Below are positions 47,591-57,855 of a DNA stretch of 64,000 nucleotides, in pieces (the stretch's first letter is position 1; every line of letters starts with the position of its first letter). The notes beneath the pieces are model-generated. The model worked only from the letters and a program-made list of their open reading frames with translations, was not told the DNA's origin and ran no database searches. Origin of the DNA: an uncultured Paracoccaceae bacterium (GTDB taxonomy: Bacteria > Pseudomonadota > Alphaproteobacteria > Rhodobacterales > Rhodobacteraceae); the NCBI GenBank assembly GCA_937864535.1, contig CALMJS010000015.1, positions 124,001 through 188,000 of the forward strand. The letters are read 5' to 3'. A program made the position numbers and the translations under genes.

Positions 47591-48925
47591 TTATGCTCCG
47601 GTGAGGTTGATCAGGCTGGCAACACTGTCAGCAAAGGGCGCGGGTTCGTGAACGTTCTGCCGGATCAGATCCTGAATCCGTGGCCAGAGCGAAACGGCCT
47701 GATCGAGATCTCTGTCCTGTCCGGCCTGATAGCCGCCCATCAACATCAGATCGCGGTTGTCCATATAGAGCGACACCAGCTGCCGCAGCCGGATCGCGGC
47801 CTTTTGGTGGTCCTTGCTGACGATATCGGACATCACGCGGCTGACCGACTGCGGCAGGTCGATGGCGGGATAGATGCCCATCTGCGTCTGACGCCGTGAC
47901 AGGACAAAGTGTCCGTCCATAATAGCGCGGGCCGTATCGACCACAGGGTCGTTCGTGGTGTCATCGCCATCGGCCAGTACCGTATAAATCGCGGTGATCG
48001 CCCCCTGTCCGGGCAAACCGGGTCCGGTGCGTTCGATCAGGTTCGGGATCAGCGACACCACTGATGGCGGATAGCCCTTGGCGGTGGGTTGCTCACCCAA
48101 AGCCAGACCGATTTCGCGCTGGGCATGGGCGACGCGGGTCAGGCTGTCCATGATAAGCAGGACCTGTTTGCCCTGTGCCCGGAAATACTCTGCAATCGCG
48201 GTGGCCCGTTTGGCGGCCCGCAGACGCAACAGCGGCGAGCGGTCGGCGGGCACGGCAACCATGCACAGTTTCTTGGCGGCCTCTCCCGTCATGATGGTGC
48301 GGGCAAAGGCTCCGACTTCGCGGGCGCGTTCGCCGATCAGGCCGACGACGACAACCTCTGCACCAGTGTAGCGGGTCATCATTTCGATCAGGACGGATTT
48401 GCCGACACCGGAGCCCGCGACGATGCCGACACGCTGGCCCTGACCGACGGTCAGGCAGGCGTTGATGATCCGCACCCCGACATCCAGCGGCTTATCCACC
48501 GCCGTTCGGGCCAGCGGGTTCATCATTTTTCCGGCCAAGGGCCATTGATCCGCCAGATGGGGCAGGGGACGCCCGTCGAGCGGCTGGCCCTCGGCGTCGA
48601 TCACGCGGCCCAGCAGGGCGGAGCCAACCGATACCATGCGCCCGCCATCGCGCAGTCGTACATGCGCTCCGGCCAGAATATCCGCACCCGGACTGTCCAG
48701 AAACACCAGATTGCGGCCTTCGTTGAACCCGATGACCTCGCCATAGACCTTGCCACCGGATTCTGTATCAATTTCACACAGGCTGCCGGGGGTGGCGGGA
48801 AAACCAGAGGTATGCACGATCAGCCCGTCATAGCGCAGCACGCGGCCGGTGATTTTCGGCGCGCTCTCGGCGCTAGATTTCAGCCGCGCGGTCAGGTCGA
48901 TTATCAGGGGGTTGCCGTCAGTCAT
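47591..48925 (-). CDS. fliI: Flagellar export ATPase FliI
   Basis: GSGVGKSVLIEMMTRYTGAEVVVVGLIGERAREV; LIMDSLTRVAHAQREIGLALGEQPTAKGYPPSV. Confidence 0.97.
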   Translation of the reverse strand: MTDGNPLIIDLTARLKSSAESAPKITGRVLRYDGLIVHTSGFPATPGSLCEIDTESGGKVYGEVIGFNEGRNLVFLDSPGADILAGAHVRLRDGGRMVSVGSALLGRVIDAEGQPLDGRPLPHLADQWPLAGKMMNPLARTAVDKPLDVGVRIINACLTVGQGQRVGIVAGSGVGKSVLIEMMTRYTGAEVVVVGLIGERAREVGAFARTIMTGEAAKKLCMVAVPADRSPLLRLRAAKRATAIAEYFRAQGKQVLLIMDSLTRVAHAQREIGLALGEQPTAKGYPPSVVSLIPNLIERTGPGLPGQGAITAIYTVLADGDDTTNDPVVDTARAIMDGHFVLSRRQTQMGIYPAIDLPQSVSRVMSDIVSKDHQKAAIRLRQLVSLYMDNRDLMLMGGYQAGQDRDLDQAVSLWPRIQDLIRQNVHEPAPFADSVASLINLTGA

Positions 48926-49671
48926 CCTGTGGCCTTTCCGGTCTGGGACGGATCGGATTTTGCGCGCGCCACAGGGGCTATGATATCTTCGAGCCGGACG
49001 GCCTCGGTCCGGACGATGACATCTCCGCGCCCTAGCGACATGTCGATGCTGATGTTGCCGGGGTCGATCGTCTCGCTCTGGTCGATATGCGGCTGGATCG
49101 CGGCAAAATCACCGGGGTTCAGGCGCACCCGCACATCATGGACGCCTTGGCTCACCCGTTCTGCCAGCGACTCGATCCGGGTCAGGAAATCGCGCGGCAT
49201 GTCGTCAATTGCCAGACCTGCGCGCTCGCTGGCCAAACGGCGCACTGCTTCGGTCAATTGGGCAGACAGGGTTGCGCTATCGGCGGGGTGGACCTCGGAC
49301 AGACGGCTGACCACCCGCAAGAACGCATCGCGTGCCTCGCGCAGGGCGGCCTGTTCCGCCTCGACCTGGGCGGTCAGGCGGGCGCGCTCTTCGGCAATGC
49401 CCTCGGCCTTGGCGGCGGCGCGGGCAGCGGCCAGACGATGTTCGACCTCTTCTTCGGGAATGCCGGGCGGAGGGGCCTTGGGGGTTGTCGGCGCGACGTC
49501 CTTGGTCGGATCATGGATGACGACGGCGTTTTCCGTCGCGGGCCGCGCCGCAAAGCTGGACCCGATGCTGGGGTCGCGAAAATTGCGTTCCACAAATCCC
49601 CGGTCCGAGGATTCCCGCAACAGCGAGAGAATATCGGCAGGACGAATGGCGCGGGCAGGGTTGTCTGACAT
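48922..49671 (-). CDS. fliH: FliH-like ATPase regulator
   Basis: Ala/Glu-rich helical region and C-terminal HDVRVRLNPGDFAAIQPHI..DVIVRTEAVRLEDII; between fliG and fliI. Confidence 0.8.
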   Translation of the reverse strand: MSDNPARAIRPADILSLLRESSDRGFVERNFRDPSIGSSFAARPATENAVVIHDPTKDVAPTTPKAPPPGIPEEEVEHRLAAARAAAKAEGIAEERARLTAQVEAEQAALREARDAFLRVVSRLSEVHPADSATLSAQLTEAVRRLASERAGLAIDDMPRDFLTRIESLAERVSQGVHDVRVRLNPGDFAAIQPHIDQSETIDPGNISIDMSLGRGDVIVRTEAVRLEDIIAPVARAKSDPSQTGKATG

Positions 49672-49674
49672 CGG

Positions 49675-50688
49675 TTACACCATCTGTTCGCCGCCACGAC
49701 CGGCCAGAACGATGGTGCCATCGTCGGCCATGCGGCGGGCAATTGCCACGATTTGACGCTGCGCGGTCTGAACCTCGGTGAGGCGCACGGGACCCATCGC
49801 CTCCATTTCGTCGCGGATGTTGGCCGCGGCGCGGGTGGACATACAGCCCAGCAGTTTGTCCCGGAGAGCTTCGTCCGCGCCCTTGAGCGCCAGAACGAGC
49901 AGTTCGGTATCGACCGACCGCATGAGCGTCTGCATCGAACGGTCGTCGGACTTGATAAGGTTGTCGAAGACGAACATGTTGTCTTCGATCGAGTTTTGCA
50001 GTTCCTTGTCGCCCTTTTTCAGGTCGCGCATGATGCGCTGTTCCATATCCGTCTTGGTAAAGTTCAGGATGCGGGCTGCCGCCTTGACCCCGCCGATCTG
50101 GCTGGCGCGCATGGTCGAGGACTGCTTGAACTTGCGCTGCATGACCTGTTCCAGATCGCGCAGCGGTTCGGGTTGAACCGTCGAGAGCGAGGCAATACGC
50201 TGCACCAGATCGCCCTGGATTTCCTCGGGCAACAGCGCCAGCACTTCGGCGGCCAGCGAATAGTCCAGACAGGCCACGACAAGGGCCATGATCTGCGGGT
50301 GTTCATCGGCGATCAGTTCGGCAATCGCACGGGCATCCATCCAGTCCAGAATTTCAATCGGCTTTTGCGTGTCCAGCGGGTTGATCCGCGACAGAACCGA
50401 CTGCGCCTTTTCTTCGCCCAGGGCCTCGGTCATCACGCTACGCACATAGGACGACGCGCCGAGCCCGAGCCCGGTTTCTGCCTTGAGCGCATGCAGGAAT
50501 TCTTCGACAATCGCGTCCAGCGTATCGGCGTCCATGTCGCCGACCCCATACATTGCCGAACCCAGATGCTGCACCTCTTTCGGGGCGAGGTTGCGCAGAA
50601 TTTCGGCAGCAGGCTTTTCGCCGAACACCATCATCAGCACGGCAGCCTTTTGGGTCTTGGTCACATTGGCAAGTTTGGGGTTGGCCAT
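49675..50688 (-). CDS. fliG: Flagellar motor switch protein FliG
   Basis: KAAVLMMVFGEKPAAEILRNLAPKEVQHLGSAM; DEHPQIMALVVACLDYSLAAEVLALLPEEIQGDLVQRIA. Confidence 0.96.
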   Translation of the reverse strand: MANPKLANVTKTQKAAVLMMVFGEKPAAEILRNLAPKEVQHLGSAMYGVGDMDADTLDAIVEEFLHALKAETGLGLGASSYVRSVMTEALGEEKAQSVLSRINPLDTQKPIEILDWMDARAIAELIADEHPQIMALVVACLDYSLAAEVLALLPEEIQGDLVQRIASLSTVQPEPLRDLEQVMQRKFKQSSTMRASQIGGVKAAARILNFTKTDMEQRIMRDLKKGDKELQNSIEDNMFVFDNLIKSDDRSMQTLMRSVDTELLVLALKGADEALRDKLLGCMSTRAAANIRDEMEAMGPVRLTEVQTAQRQIVAIARRMADDGTIVLAGRGGEQMV

Positions 50689-50690
50689 GC

Positions 50691-52421
50691 TCAGCTCACC
50701 TGATCAATTTCATCAGCCATCATCCGGTGCAGGACCGAGGCGATCCGGGCCGGATCGTCAGAGGCCAACTGCCGGATGGCGGCAAACTTGTCTTCGCGCG
50801 ATACGTTGGCACCAATTACACTATCGGTCAGTTCACGGCGGCGGGTATTTAGGCGCTTTTGCACATCCGAAAGAGTCTCGCCCTCTCCCACTTCGATAGC
50901 CGCTGCCTGCAAGTTGTTTGCCAGTTCCATCGTGGCTGACGCCGGAACCAGAACGCGGTCGAGGATCGGACGAACAACACCCAAGCCCACAATCGCCAAC
51001 CCAACTACCACGGCGATCTGGCGCAGCACGTCCGGCAGCCACGTCATGCCGCGCGTCGGCGAAATCGAGGGAATTTCCATCGGGCGGAATTCCTGCGCCT
51101 GAATGGTCACACTGTCGCCGCGACGTTCGTCAAAACCGATGGCGCTGCGGGCCAGTTCCTCTAACCCGGATAGGTCAGGGCCCGTGGTCTCTTCGCCCTC
51201 CGTGGTGGGGGTTTTCGCGATCAGAATGGCGGCACTGACGCGGGTGACTTTGGCACCCGGAGTTTGGGTGGCGGTTACAGTGCGGCTGACCTCATAGTTG
51301 CGGACCGTCTGCGACGACCGGCTGGACTGACCGGGGGTCGAGGCGGGGGCCGCAGCGGCGGCAGCATTGGTATCGGTCGCGGCGGCCAACGCTGCGTCCG
51401 CGTTCGCGGCGGCGTTCGGCGTGTTCGCGGCCTGCGGCGGCGGCGTATTCGAAATCGCACCGGGAATGCCGCGCGCCTGGATCTGGGTGTTCTCGGACAG
51501 CGACTCCTGTTCCGACAAAACCACGGTTCCATCCGGGTCCAGCACCTCGGCGGTGGTTTCCGTTTTGGTAAAGTCCATGTCGACGGTCACTTGCACCGAC
51601 AGGTTTTCCGGGCCGACGATTGGCGCAAGGATCGCCTCGATCCGGCTGCGATACAGGCTTTCGATCTGGACGCGGTGTTGCAGTTCGCGCTCTGACATCC
51701 CCAGACCTGCATCGTCGGTGCCCCGTGACAGGAGGCGGCCCATCTGGTCGACCACCGTCACGTCTTCGCGGGCCATGCCCGGAACAGATGATGACACGAG
51801 GTTTACAATCGCCTCGACCTGACCCTGATCCAGAGCGCGACCCTGAGCGAGTTGCAGGAAAACCGACGCCCGGGCAGGCTGGTTGTCACGCAGAAATGCC
51901 GACCGTTCCGGCAGGGCCAGATGCACGCGGGCGGATTGGACGGCGGAAATTTCCGAAATCGATCGGGCGAGGTCGAATTCCTGCGCCTGACGCAGCCGGG
52001 TCGCCTCGACCGAGCGGCTGGCCCCCATCGGCAAATCGTTCAGCATATCCGATCCGGCGGGCACGCTGGCCGGAAGGCCCGCAGAGGCCAAGAGCATCCG
52101 GGCACGATAGTAATCATTGGCGGGCACTTCGACGTCGCCGGTGGTGGTATCGATCACTGCATCAATGCCATTGCCGACCAGAACCTCGACCACCTGCGCC
52201 TTATCGGCCTCGGCCATGCCGGGATAGAGGGCCGTGCGCGCGGGTTCGGTCAGGAACATCCATGCCAGAAACCCGATCCCGAGCAGCGTCACCAAGACAA
52301 TCGCGGGCAGGGCGCGTTGGACCGCCGGTTGGCGCGCCATCACCGAGACCTGTGACAAAGCGCCAGAGGCCTGCGACATGATCGATCCCGATCCGCTTTG
52401 AGTAGTTGGTGCCAGAGCCAT
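50691..52421 (-). CDS. fliF: Flagellar MS-ring protein FliF
   Basis: VPANDYYRARMLLASAGLP..; RVHLALPERSAFLRDNQPARASVFLQL; NYEVSRTVTATQTPGAKVTRVSAAILI. Confidence 0.96.
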   Translation of the reverse strand: MALAPTTQSGSGSIMSQASGALSQVSVMARQPAVQRALPAIVLVTLLGIGFLAWMFLTEPARTALYPGMAEADKAQVVEVLVGNGIDAVIDTTTGDVEVPANDYYRARMLLASAGLPASVPAGSDMLNDLPMGASRSVEATRLRQAQEFDLARSISEISAVQSARVHLALPERSAFLRDNQPARASVFLQLAQGRALDQGQVEAIVNLVSSSVPGMAREDVTVVDQMGRLLSRGTDDAGLGMSERELQHRVQIESLYRSRIEAILAPIVGPENLSVQVTVDMDFTKTETTAEVLDPDGTVVLSEQESLSENTQIQARGIPGAISNTPPPQAANTPNAAANADAALAAATDTNAAAAAAPASTPGQSSRSSQTVRNYEVSRTVTATQTPGAKVTRVSAAILIAKTPTTEGEETTGPDLSGLEELARSAIGFDERRGDSVTIQAQEFRPMEIPSISPTRGMTWLPDVLRQIAVVVGLAIVGLGVVRPILDRVLVPASATMELANNLQAAAIEVGEGETLSDVQKRLNTRRRELTDSVIGANVSREDKFAAIRQLASDDPARIASVLHRMMADEIDQVS

Positions 52422-52448
52422 GATAAATGCCTTGAAGTGTCAGAGCCG

Positions 52449-52763
52449 TTAAACCGGCATGTTCATGATATCGCGGTAGGCGGTCAGCGCCTTGTTCCGG
52501 ACGTTCAGCGCCAGCTGCATCGACAGGGATGCGATTTGCTGATCGACCATCACGGCGGCCAAATCCTGTTCCTGACCCAGTTCAAAGGCGGTCGCGCTGC
52601 TGCGTGCCTGCTGTTGTGCTGCGGTCAGGTCGTCGACAGCGCCTTTGACGCGGTCGGAAAAATCGGTGCCGGTGGATTGTCCCGGCGCAGCGAGCGTCTC
52701 GGCCTTGGCCGTTTGCAACAACTGCTGCGGAGAAATTGAGGAAGTGATGCCCCCGATGCTCAT
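52449..52763 (-). CDS. fliE: Flagellar hook-basal body protein FliE
   Basis: DLAAVMVDQQIASLSMQLALNVRNKALTAYRDIMNMPV. Confidence 0.95.
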   Translation of the reverse strand: MSIGGITSSISPQQLLQTAKAETLAAPGQSTGTDFSDRVKGAVDDLTAAQQQARSSATAFELGQEQDLAAVMVDQQIASLSMQLALNVRNKALTAYRDIMNMPV

Positions 52764-52775
52764 TTCCTAAAGTCC

Positions 52776-53912
52776 TCAGATTGCCTCGGCCAGCGCGGGC
52801 ATGGCCAGGGTTTCACCAGCGTCGATGATCAGATCGGTCGGTTCGATGGTTTCGCCGTCACACAGGACCAAGGCCCGCTGGATGACATTTTCCAATTCGC
52901 GCACGTTGCCGGGCCAGCTATGCGCCTGCAGTGCCAGCAGCGCATCGGCGCTGATCATCGGCAGGCCCATGTCGGCGGGACGATGGCGGGCAGCCAGAAC
53001 GGTGGCCAGAACCGGGATGTCGTCGCTGCGCAACGCCAGCGCCTGCGTGGCAAGGGGGAACACGTTCAGACGATAATAGAGGTCTTCACGGAACCGACCG
53101 GCGCGCACCTCTTCGGGCATGTTGCGGTTCGAGGTGGCGATGATGCGGATATCGACCGGAACCTCGGTTTGCGATCCGATCGGGGTGACGCTGCGTTCTT
53201 GCAGTACGCGCAGCAGCTTGGACTGGAGGCCCATCGGCATTTCCGACACTTCGTCCAGCAACAGCGTGCCGCCATCTGCGGCGCGGATGATCCCCTTGTT
53301 GCCATTGGCCGCGCCGGTAAAGGCACCCTTTTCATGGCCGAACAGGATCGCCTCGAGCATGTTTTCCGGAATGGCTGCGCAGTTGATGGCGATAAAGGGC
53401 TTGTCGGCGCGGCGGCTGGAGGCGTGGATCTGGCGGGCCAGAACCTCTTTGCCGCTGCCGGTCGGGCCGTTGATGAACACGGTGACATCAGACCGCGCTA
53501 CGCGGCGGGACATGTCGATCAGTTGTCCGGTGGTGGCTGTTGCGGCGGCCATCGCGCCCACGGTGGCTCCGATCACATTGGCAAGGGTCAGCAGCGGGGC
53601 ATTTTGCAGCATCGGGGCAAGAGAGCTCGGCATCGACAGGCGCACCAGACGGCCGCCCAGTTCCTGGACTTCTTCAAAGCGGGCCGCGTTTTCGGTGACG
53701 ATGATGACCGTCTTGGCGCCGACCTTGCGCACGGCATCGATCACAGCGCGGGTGCCGCCCATACCGGCCTCTGTGACAGAAGAGAGGACCAGAACGTCGG
53801 CCGCAGAGGTTTCGATAGGGCCAACGGACACTCCAATACGGCGGCGGTTCAGCAACTGCCCCAATTGGGGTGCAACCGAAAAGTCGACATCGACGATATG
53901 GATCTGCTGCAT
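52776..53912 (-). CDS. fleT: Sigma54 enhancer-binding protein without C-terminal HTH (FleT-like)
   Basis: [48 protein letters not shown]; ends about 29 aa after this helix, no Fis-type HTH; first gene of the fliEFGHIJ operon. Confidence 0.82.
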   Translation of the reverse strand: MQQIHIVDVDFSVAPQLGQLLNRRRIGVSVGPIETSAADVLVLSSVTEAGMGGTRAVIDAVRKVGAKTVIIVTENAARFEEVQELGGRLVRLSMPSSLAPMLQNAPLLTLANVIGATVGAMAAATATTGQLIDMSRRVARSDVTVFINGPTGSGKEVLARQIHASSRRADKPFIAINCAAIPENMLEAILFGHEKGAFTGAANGNKGIIRAADGGTLLLDEVSEMPMGLQSKLLRVLQERSVTPIGSQTEVPVDIRIIATSNRNMPEEVRAGRFREDLYYRLNVFPLATQALALRSDDIPVLATVLAARHRPADMGLPMISADALLALQAHSWPGNVRELENVIQRALVLCDGETIEPTDLIIDAGETLAMPALAEAI

Positions 53913-53947
53913 TTTGGTCTCCTGCGATGAACTTGCAGGACTTGAAA

Positions 53948-53963
53948 AGCAGGGATCGTGCCA
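53948..53963 (-). promoter_or_regulatory. Sigma54 -24/-12 promoter (TGGCACG-ATCC-CTGCT) for fleT-fliEFGHIJ
   Basis: Reverse-strand match 36 bp upstream of FleT-like gene. Confidence 0.82.
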
Positions 53964-54316
53964 TGCCGTAATTTTGCCCGAAAAAATATCGGCCCTCCCC
54001 TAAAATGGCGGGGTTTGTTGTCGATATAAAAGACCGAGGAAAAAGGTTTCGTCGGGAATCCGTCAAAACGCGGTCGGTTAGCTTGACTCTGACTCTTCTG
54101 CTGACACTCCCTTTGGTCGAGTCAGCCGTACTTTGGGTGGTCAGCGATGATCCGTGCGGAGTCTTTAGCTCATCTTTTAGTTGATGCAGAGAGAATTAAG
54201 GTATTGTTTTACCGAATTTTTGCTCACCGAAAGATTGAAACCATACTTTAGAGTATATCACATTTCGGTTGAGATCACCGTTTCTGACCTCGTAAGTCAA
54301 AAGGGATCTCGGCAAA

Positions 54317-54625
54317 ATGCTTTCCAAGACATATCACCTGAAATTCCCCAATCTTGACGCAGCACAAATTGCGGCGCCATTCGTGATCGAAGCGCTGGGC
54401 AATGCTATTCCGGCCTGTAACCTCACAGGTTTGAATGTGCTGATCAGTAAAGAAGGGGACATCTCCATCAATGTGTTCTTTGCGAACATCGGTGATCTGA
54501 AAACCTATGAAAAGAAGCACGGCGGCTTCTTGGACTCTATGAAGAAGACGTTCTTGTTCAAGTCGACCGGCTTTGACGGTGTGTGCATCTACAACTTCGA
54601 ACGCGGCGAAGACGAGGCTGCGTAG
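54317..54625 (+). CDS. Small conserved-looking protein of unknown function at head of che operon
   Basis: 102 aa ORF on the che operon strand; no recognised motif. Confidence 0.65.
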   Translation: MLSKTYHLKFPNLDAAQIAAPFVIEALGNAIPACNLTGLNVLISKEGDISINVFFANIGDLKTYEKKHGGFLDSMKKTFLFKSTGFDGVCIYNFERGEDEAA

Positions 54626-54726
54626 GAAACTGTTCATGTGGCCTGATGCTTGCATCGGGCACGCGGAACGCAAGTTGGCCCCCGGATCATGCAGAGACGG
54701 GCGATCGTGTAGACAAGGACGTACTA

Positions 54727-55929
54727 ATGAGCGCGCAGCCAGAAGCCACAGCCGACTCCGGTCTAGTCCGGGTATCGTCGGAAAAGATCGGCAGATTGAT
54801 GGACCTCGTCGGGGAACTGTCTCTCAGTGTCTCCGAAACGGTGCATTCGCCTGATCTCCAGGGGCTTGATCTTGCTTCATTTGATGCAGCCGTACACCGG
54901 TTGACGATGATTGTCCGCGAAGTGCAGGATGTCGCGACCGAGCTGCGTCTCGTGCCGATGGACGACGTTTTCAAACGCTTGCGGCGCATGATCCGTGAAC
55001 TCGAGCGCCAGACCGGCAAAAAGATCGATCTGGTGATCGAGGGCGGCGACACAGCCATCGACAAGATGGTTGCCGACAAACTCTATGATCCGCTGCTGCA
55101 CGTTTTGCGCAACGCCGCGGACCACGGACTGGAACCCCCCGAGGAACGTCTGGCAGCCGGCAAAACCGATCGTGGCCGTATTCTTCTGTCCGCAGCACAG
55201 ATCGGTAGCGAAGTGCGCATCGTGGTCGAGGATGATGGCCGCGGACTGAACCGCGAAAAGATCCTCAAGAAAGCCCGTGAACGGAAATTCTTTGGCCCCG
55301 ACGAAGAGCCGGAGCCGAGTGTCCTGTGGCGCGTGATTTTCGAACCGGGTTTCTCGACCGCCGAGGTGGTCAGCAACCTGTCGGGTCGCGGTGTTGGCAT
55401 GGACGTATTGAACGCGACGATGACGGCCCTGCGTGGCCGTATCGGCGTGGACAGCCAGGCCGGCAAAGGATCGCGGGTATCGTTGTATATTCCGGTATCG
55501 CTGGCCTTTCTCGATTGTATCATCCTGCGGCAGGGGCGGACCCTGTTTGCCGTGCCGATCGATGTTGTCTCCGAGATCGCCCGTCCGTCGCGGGACGAGC
55601 TGACCAATGTGTCCGCGGATGACAACCGCGAATTGCTGCGTCTGCGCGGGACGATGATCCCGATCGTAAGACTGGATGAATTCTTTAACGAAGTTGATCG
55701 TTTCGCGCCACGGTCCCCCGTGCCGCCGATCCTCGTTGTGTTCAACACGGCCATGGGCGCGATTGCGATCCCGGTCGACGAGGTCTTGGACCGTCAACAG
55801 GTGGTCATGAAGCCACTTGTCGGAAAATTGGCTTCGGTTCGTGCCAGCTGGGGCTGCGCCCTTCTGGGTACGGGCGAAGTGGCGCTCGTTCTCGATTGCG
55901 AACGATTGGCAGCGGGAGCAGGGAAATGA
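54727..55929 (+). CDS. cheA4: CheA-type kinase lacking Hpt/P1 and P2 (P3-P4-P5 only; CheA4-like)
   Basis: Begins at P3 (VSSEKIGRLMDLVGELSLS), HATPase N-box LLHVLRNAADHGLE, VEDDGRGLN, GRGVGMDVL, C-terminal CheW-like P5; no phospho-accepting His domain. Confidence 0.93.
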   Translation: MSAQPEATADSGLVRVSSEKIGRLMDLVGELSLSVSETVHSPDLQGLDLASFDAAVHRLTMIVREVQDVATELRLVPMDDVFKRLRRMIRELERQTGKKIDLVIEGGDTAIDKMVADKLYDPLLHVLRNAADHGLEPPEERLAAGKTDRGRILLSAAQIGSEVRIVVEDDGRGLNREKILKKARERKFFGPDEEPEPSVLWRVIFEPGFSTAEVVSNLSGRGVGMDVLNATMTALRGRIGVDSQAGKGSRVSLYIPVSLAFLDCIILRQGRTLFAVPIDVVSEIARPSRDELTNVSADDNRELLRLRGTMIPIVRLDEFFNEVDRFAPRSPVPPILVVFNTAMGAIAIPVDEVLDRQQVVMKPLVGKLASVRASWGCALLGTGEVALVLDCERLAAGAGK

Positions 55930-56738
55930 TGCACGAAGAAATCGGGTTTGAGCAAATACGGAACTGGCTCGGGCAACGCTGCGGGATCAGCTATTCCGAC
56001 CAGAAAAAGGATCTGCTGCTCCAGCGGTTGAACCGTGTCCAGCGGGCGTTCGGGATTGAACGCCTGTCGGACATGTCGCGCCGTCTGCAGGATGTCGCAG
56101 AACATGACCTGCAATTGGCAGTCATGCATGCGGCCTCGACCAACCACACCTATTTCTTTCGCGAAATGGATGTGCTGGACAAATTCCGCGACAACATCCT
56201 GCCGTCCTTGGCGAACCGTAATGAAATTCGCATCTGGAGCGCGGCCTGTTCCTCCGGGGACGAGGCCTTTACCCTTGCCATCATCATCGCGGAAACTCTG
56301 GGCATGGCGGCCCTGAACAAGACGCTGATCCTGGGCACCGACATCAGCGCGCCAGTGGTAGAGCGGGCCGAGGCCGGTATTTTCGGGGGTCGCCAACTGG
56401 ACCAGGTGCCGTCCCATTTGCTGTCCAAGTATTTCAAGCCGATCGGCATGGGGCAATATCAGGTCGTGGATGCGATCCGCAGCCGCTGCACCTTCCGGCG
56501 CTTGAACCTCAAGACGACGCCGTATCCGTTCAAACAGCCGTTCCAGGTCGTGTTCTGCCGTAACATCCTGTATTATTTCGATATTGCTGACCAAAAGGCC
56601 ACGGTGGATGCTATCTATGACGTCACCGAACCGGGCGGTTGGCTGATCACCTCTGTGACCGAGAGCGTCCGCGATCTGAGCACCAGATGGCAGCCGGCCG
56701 GAACCTCGATCAACCGCAAGGAGGGGCGTAACAAATGA
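55926..56738 (+). CDS. cheR: Chemotaxis MCP methyltransferase CheR
   Basis: STNHTYFFRE, WSAACSSGDEAFTLAI, FCRNILYYF. Confidence 0.95.
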   Translation: MMHEEIGFEQIRNWLGQRCGISYSDQKKDLLLQRLNRVQRAFGIERLSDMSRRLQDVAEHDLQLAVMHAASTNHTYFFREMDVLDKFRDNILPSLANRNEIRIWSAACSSGDEAFTLAIIIAETLGMAALNKTLILGTDISAPVVERAEAGIFGGRQLDQVPSHLLSKYFKPIGMGQYQVVDAIRSRCTFRRLNLKTTPYPFKQPFQVVFCRNILYYFDIADQKATVDAIYDVTEPGGWLITSVTESVRDLSTRWQPAGTSINRKEGRNK

Positions 56739-57832
56739 ATGCTCCCCAGCGGACCAGGGTTCTTATTGTTGATGATAGCGCCGTTGTGCGCCGTGTGCTG
56801 GCGATGGGGATCGATCGCGAACCCGATTTGCATGTGGTCGGCTTTGCCTCGAATGGCGAGCAGGCGCTGGATCTGATGGAGCGCCTCAACCCGGATGTGA
56901 TCACTCTCGATCTGGAAATGCCGAATATGGACGGGCTGACGTTTATGCGGTCGTTCATGAAAACGCGGCCGATCCCGACCATTGTGATTTCCTCGGCAAC
57001 CAATGGTAACCGCAACGTGGCGCTCCAGTGCGTCGAGGCGGGGGCTGTCGATATCATCTCGAAACCGACGCTGGGAACCAATGCCGGTCTGGCCAGCATG
57101 ATGGTCGATATTTGCGCCCGCATCCGAGAAGCTGCCGGCGCCAAGACGCGACCCAGTGCCACCCGCGCGGCAGCCGCAGTCGTCGCCGCCACGGCAAAGC
57201 CGCCGATCCAGGTTCCTGTCGGCAAGGCGGGGTCATGGCTCTATGCGATCGGGTCCTCCACCGGCGGGATCCAGGCGCTGTCGTCCATCCTGCCGCTGTT
57301 TCCCGCGTCCTCGCCTGCGGTCGTTATCGTCCAGCATATGCCCGAAGGCTTTACCGCCTCTTTCGCGGCGCGGCTTAACACTATCTGTCCGATGGACGTT
57401 AAAGAGGCAAAGGACGGAGACATCGTTCAGCAAGGACGCATTCTGGTAGCCCCGGGCGGCACCCGGCACATGGAGATCATGCGCTACGCTGGCGGTTATC
57501 GTGTCAAGTTGGTCGAAGGAGATCCGGTGTGTTTCTCGCGCCCCTCCGTCGACGTTCTATTCAAGTCCGTTGCCCGCGAAGCCGGGCGCCGGGTGTCGGC
57601 TGCGATCCTGACGGGGATGGGCCGCGATGGTGCAGAGGGGATGCTGGAAATCCGCAAGGCGGGTGGCGCAACCTTTGCACAGAACCAGCAGACCTGCGTC
57701 GTCTACGGGATGCCTCAGGCTGCACATCAGGTCGGTGCCACCGATACGCTCCTCCCGCTGGAAGACATTCCGGCGAAGATGACCGAAGCCATGGGCGCCA
57801 ACCCCGATCGAAGCCGTACGCATCAATTCTGA
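56735..57832 (+). CDS. cheB: Chemotaxis methylesterase CheB
   Basis: REC domain plus AIGSSTGGIQALSSIL, VIVQHMPEGFTASFAARLN, ILTGMGRDGAEGM. Confidence 0.97.
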   Translation: MNAPQRTRVLIVDDSAVVRRVLAMGIDREPDLHVVGFASNGEQALDLMERLNPDVITLDLEMPNMDGLTFMRSFMKTRPIPTIVISSATNGNRNVALQCVEAGAVDIISKPTLGTNAGLASMMVDICARIREAAGAKTRPSATRAAAAVVAATAKPPIQVPVGKAGSWLYAIGSSTGGIQALSSILPLFPASSPAVVIVQHMPEGFTASFAARLNTICPMDVKEAKDGDIVQQGRILVAPGGTRHMEIMRYAGGYRVKLVEGDPVCFSRPSVDVLFKSVAREAGRRVSAAILTGMGRDGAEGMLEIRKAGGATFAQNQQTCVVYGMPQAAHQVGATDTLLPLEDIPAKMTEAMGANPDRSRTHQF

Positions 57833-57855
57833 AATAACGCCCAAAGGATACCGCA

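Noticed and set aside
48089-49756. 555-aa plus-strand ORF opposite fliI and fliH
   Set aside because: Antisense to fliI/fliH; no motif.
54061-54170. Partial repeats (TTGACTC/GACTC/GAGTCA) upstream of the che operon
   Set aside because: Short and imperfect; cannot distinguish from chance without a genome-wide scan.
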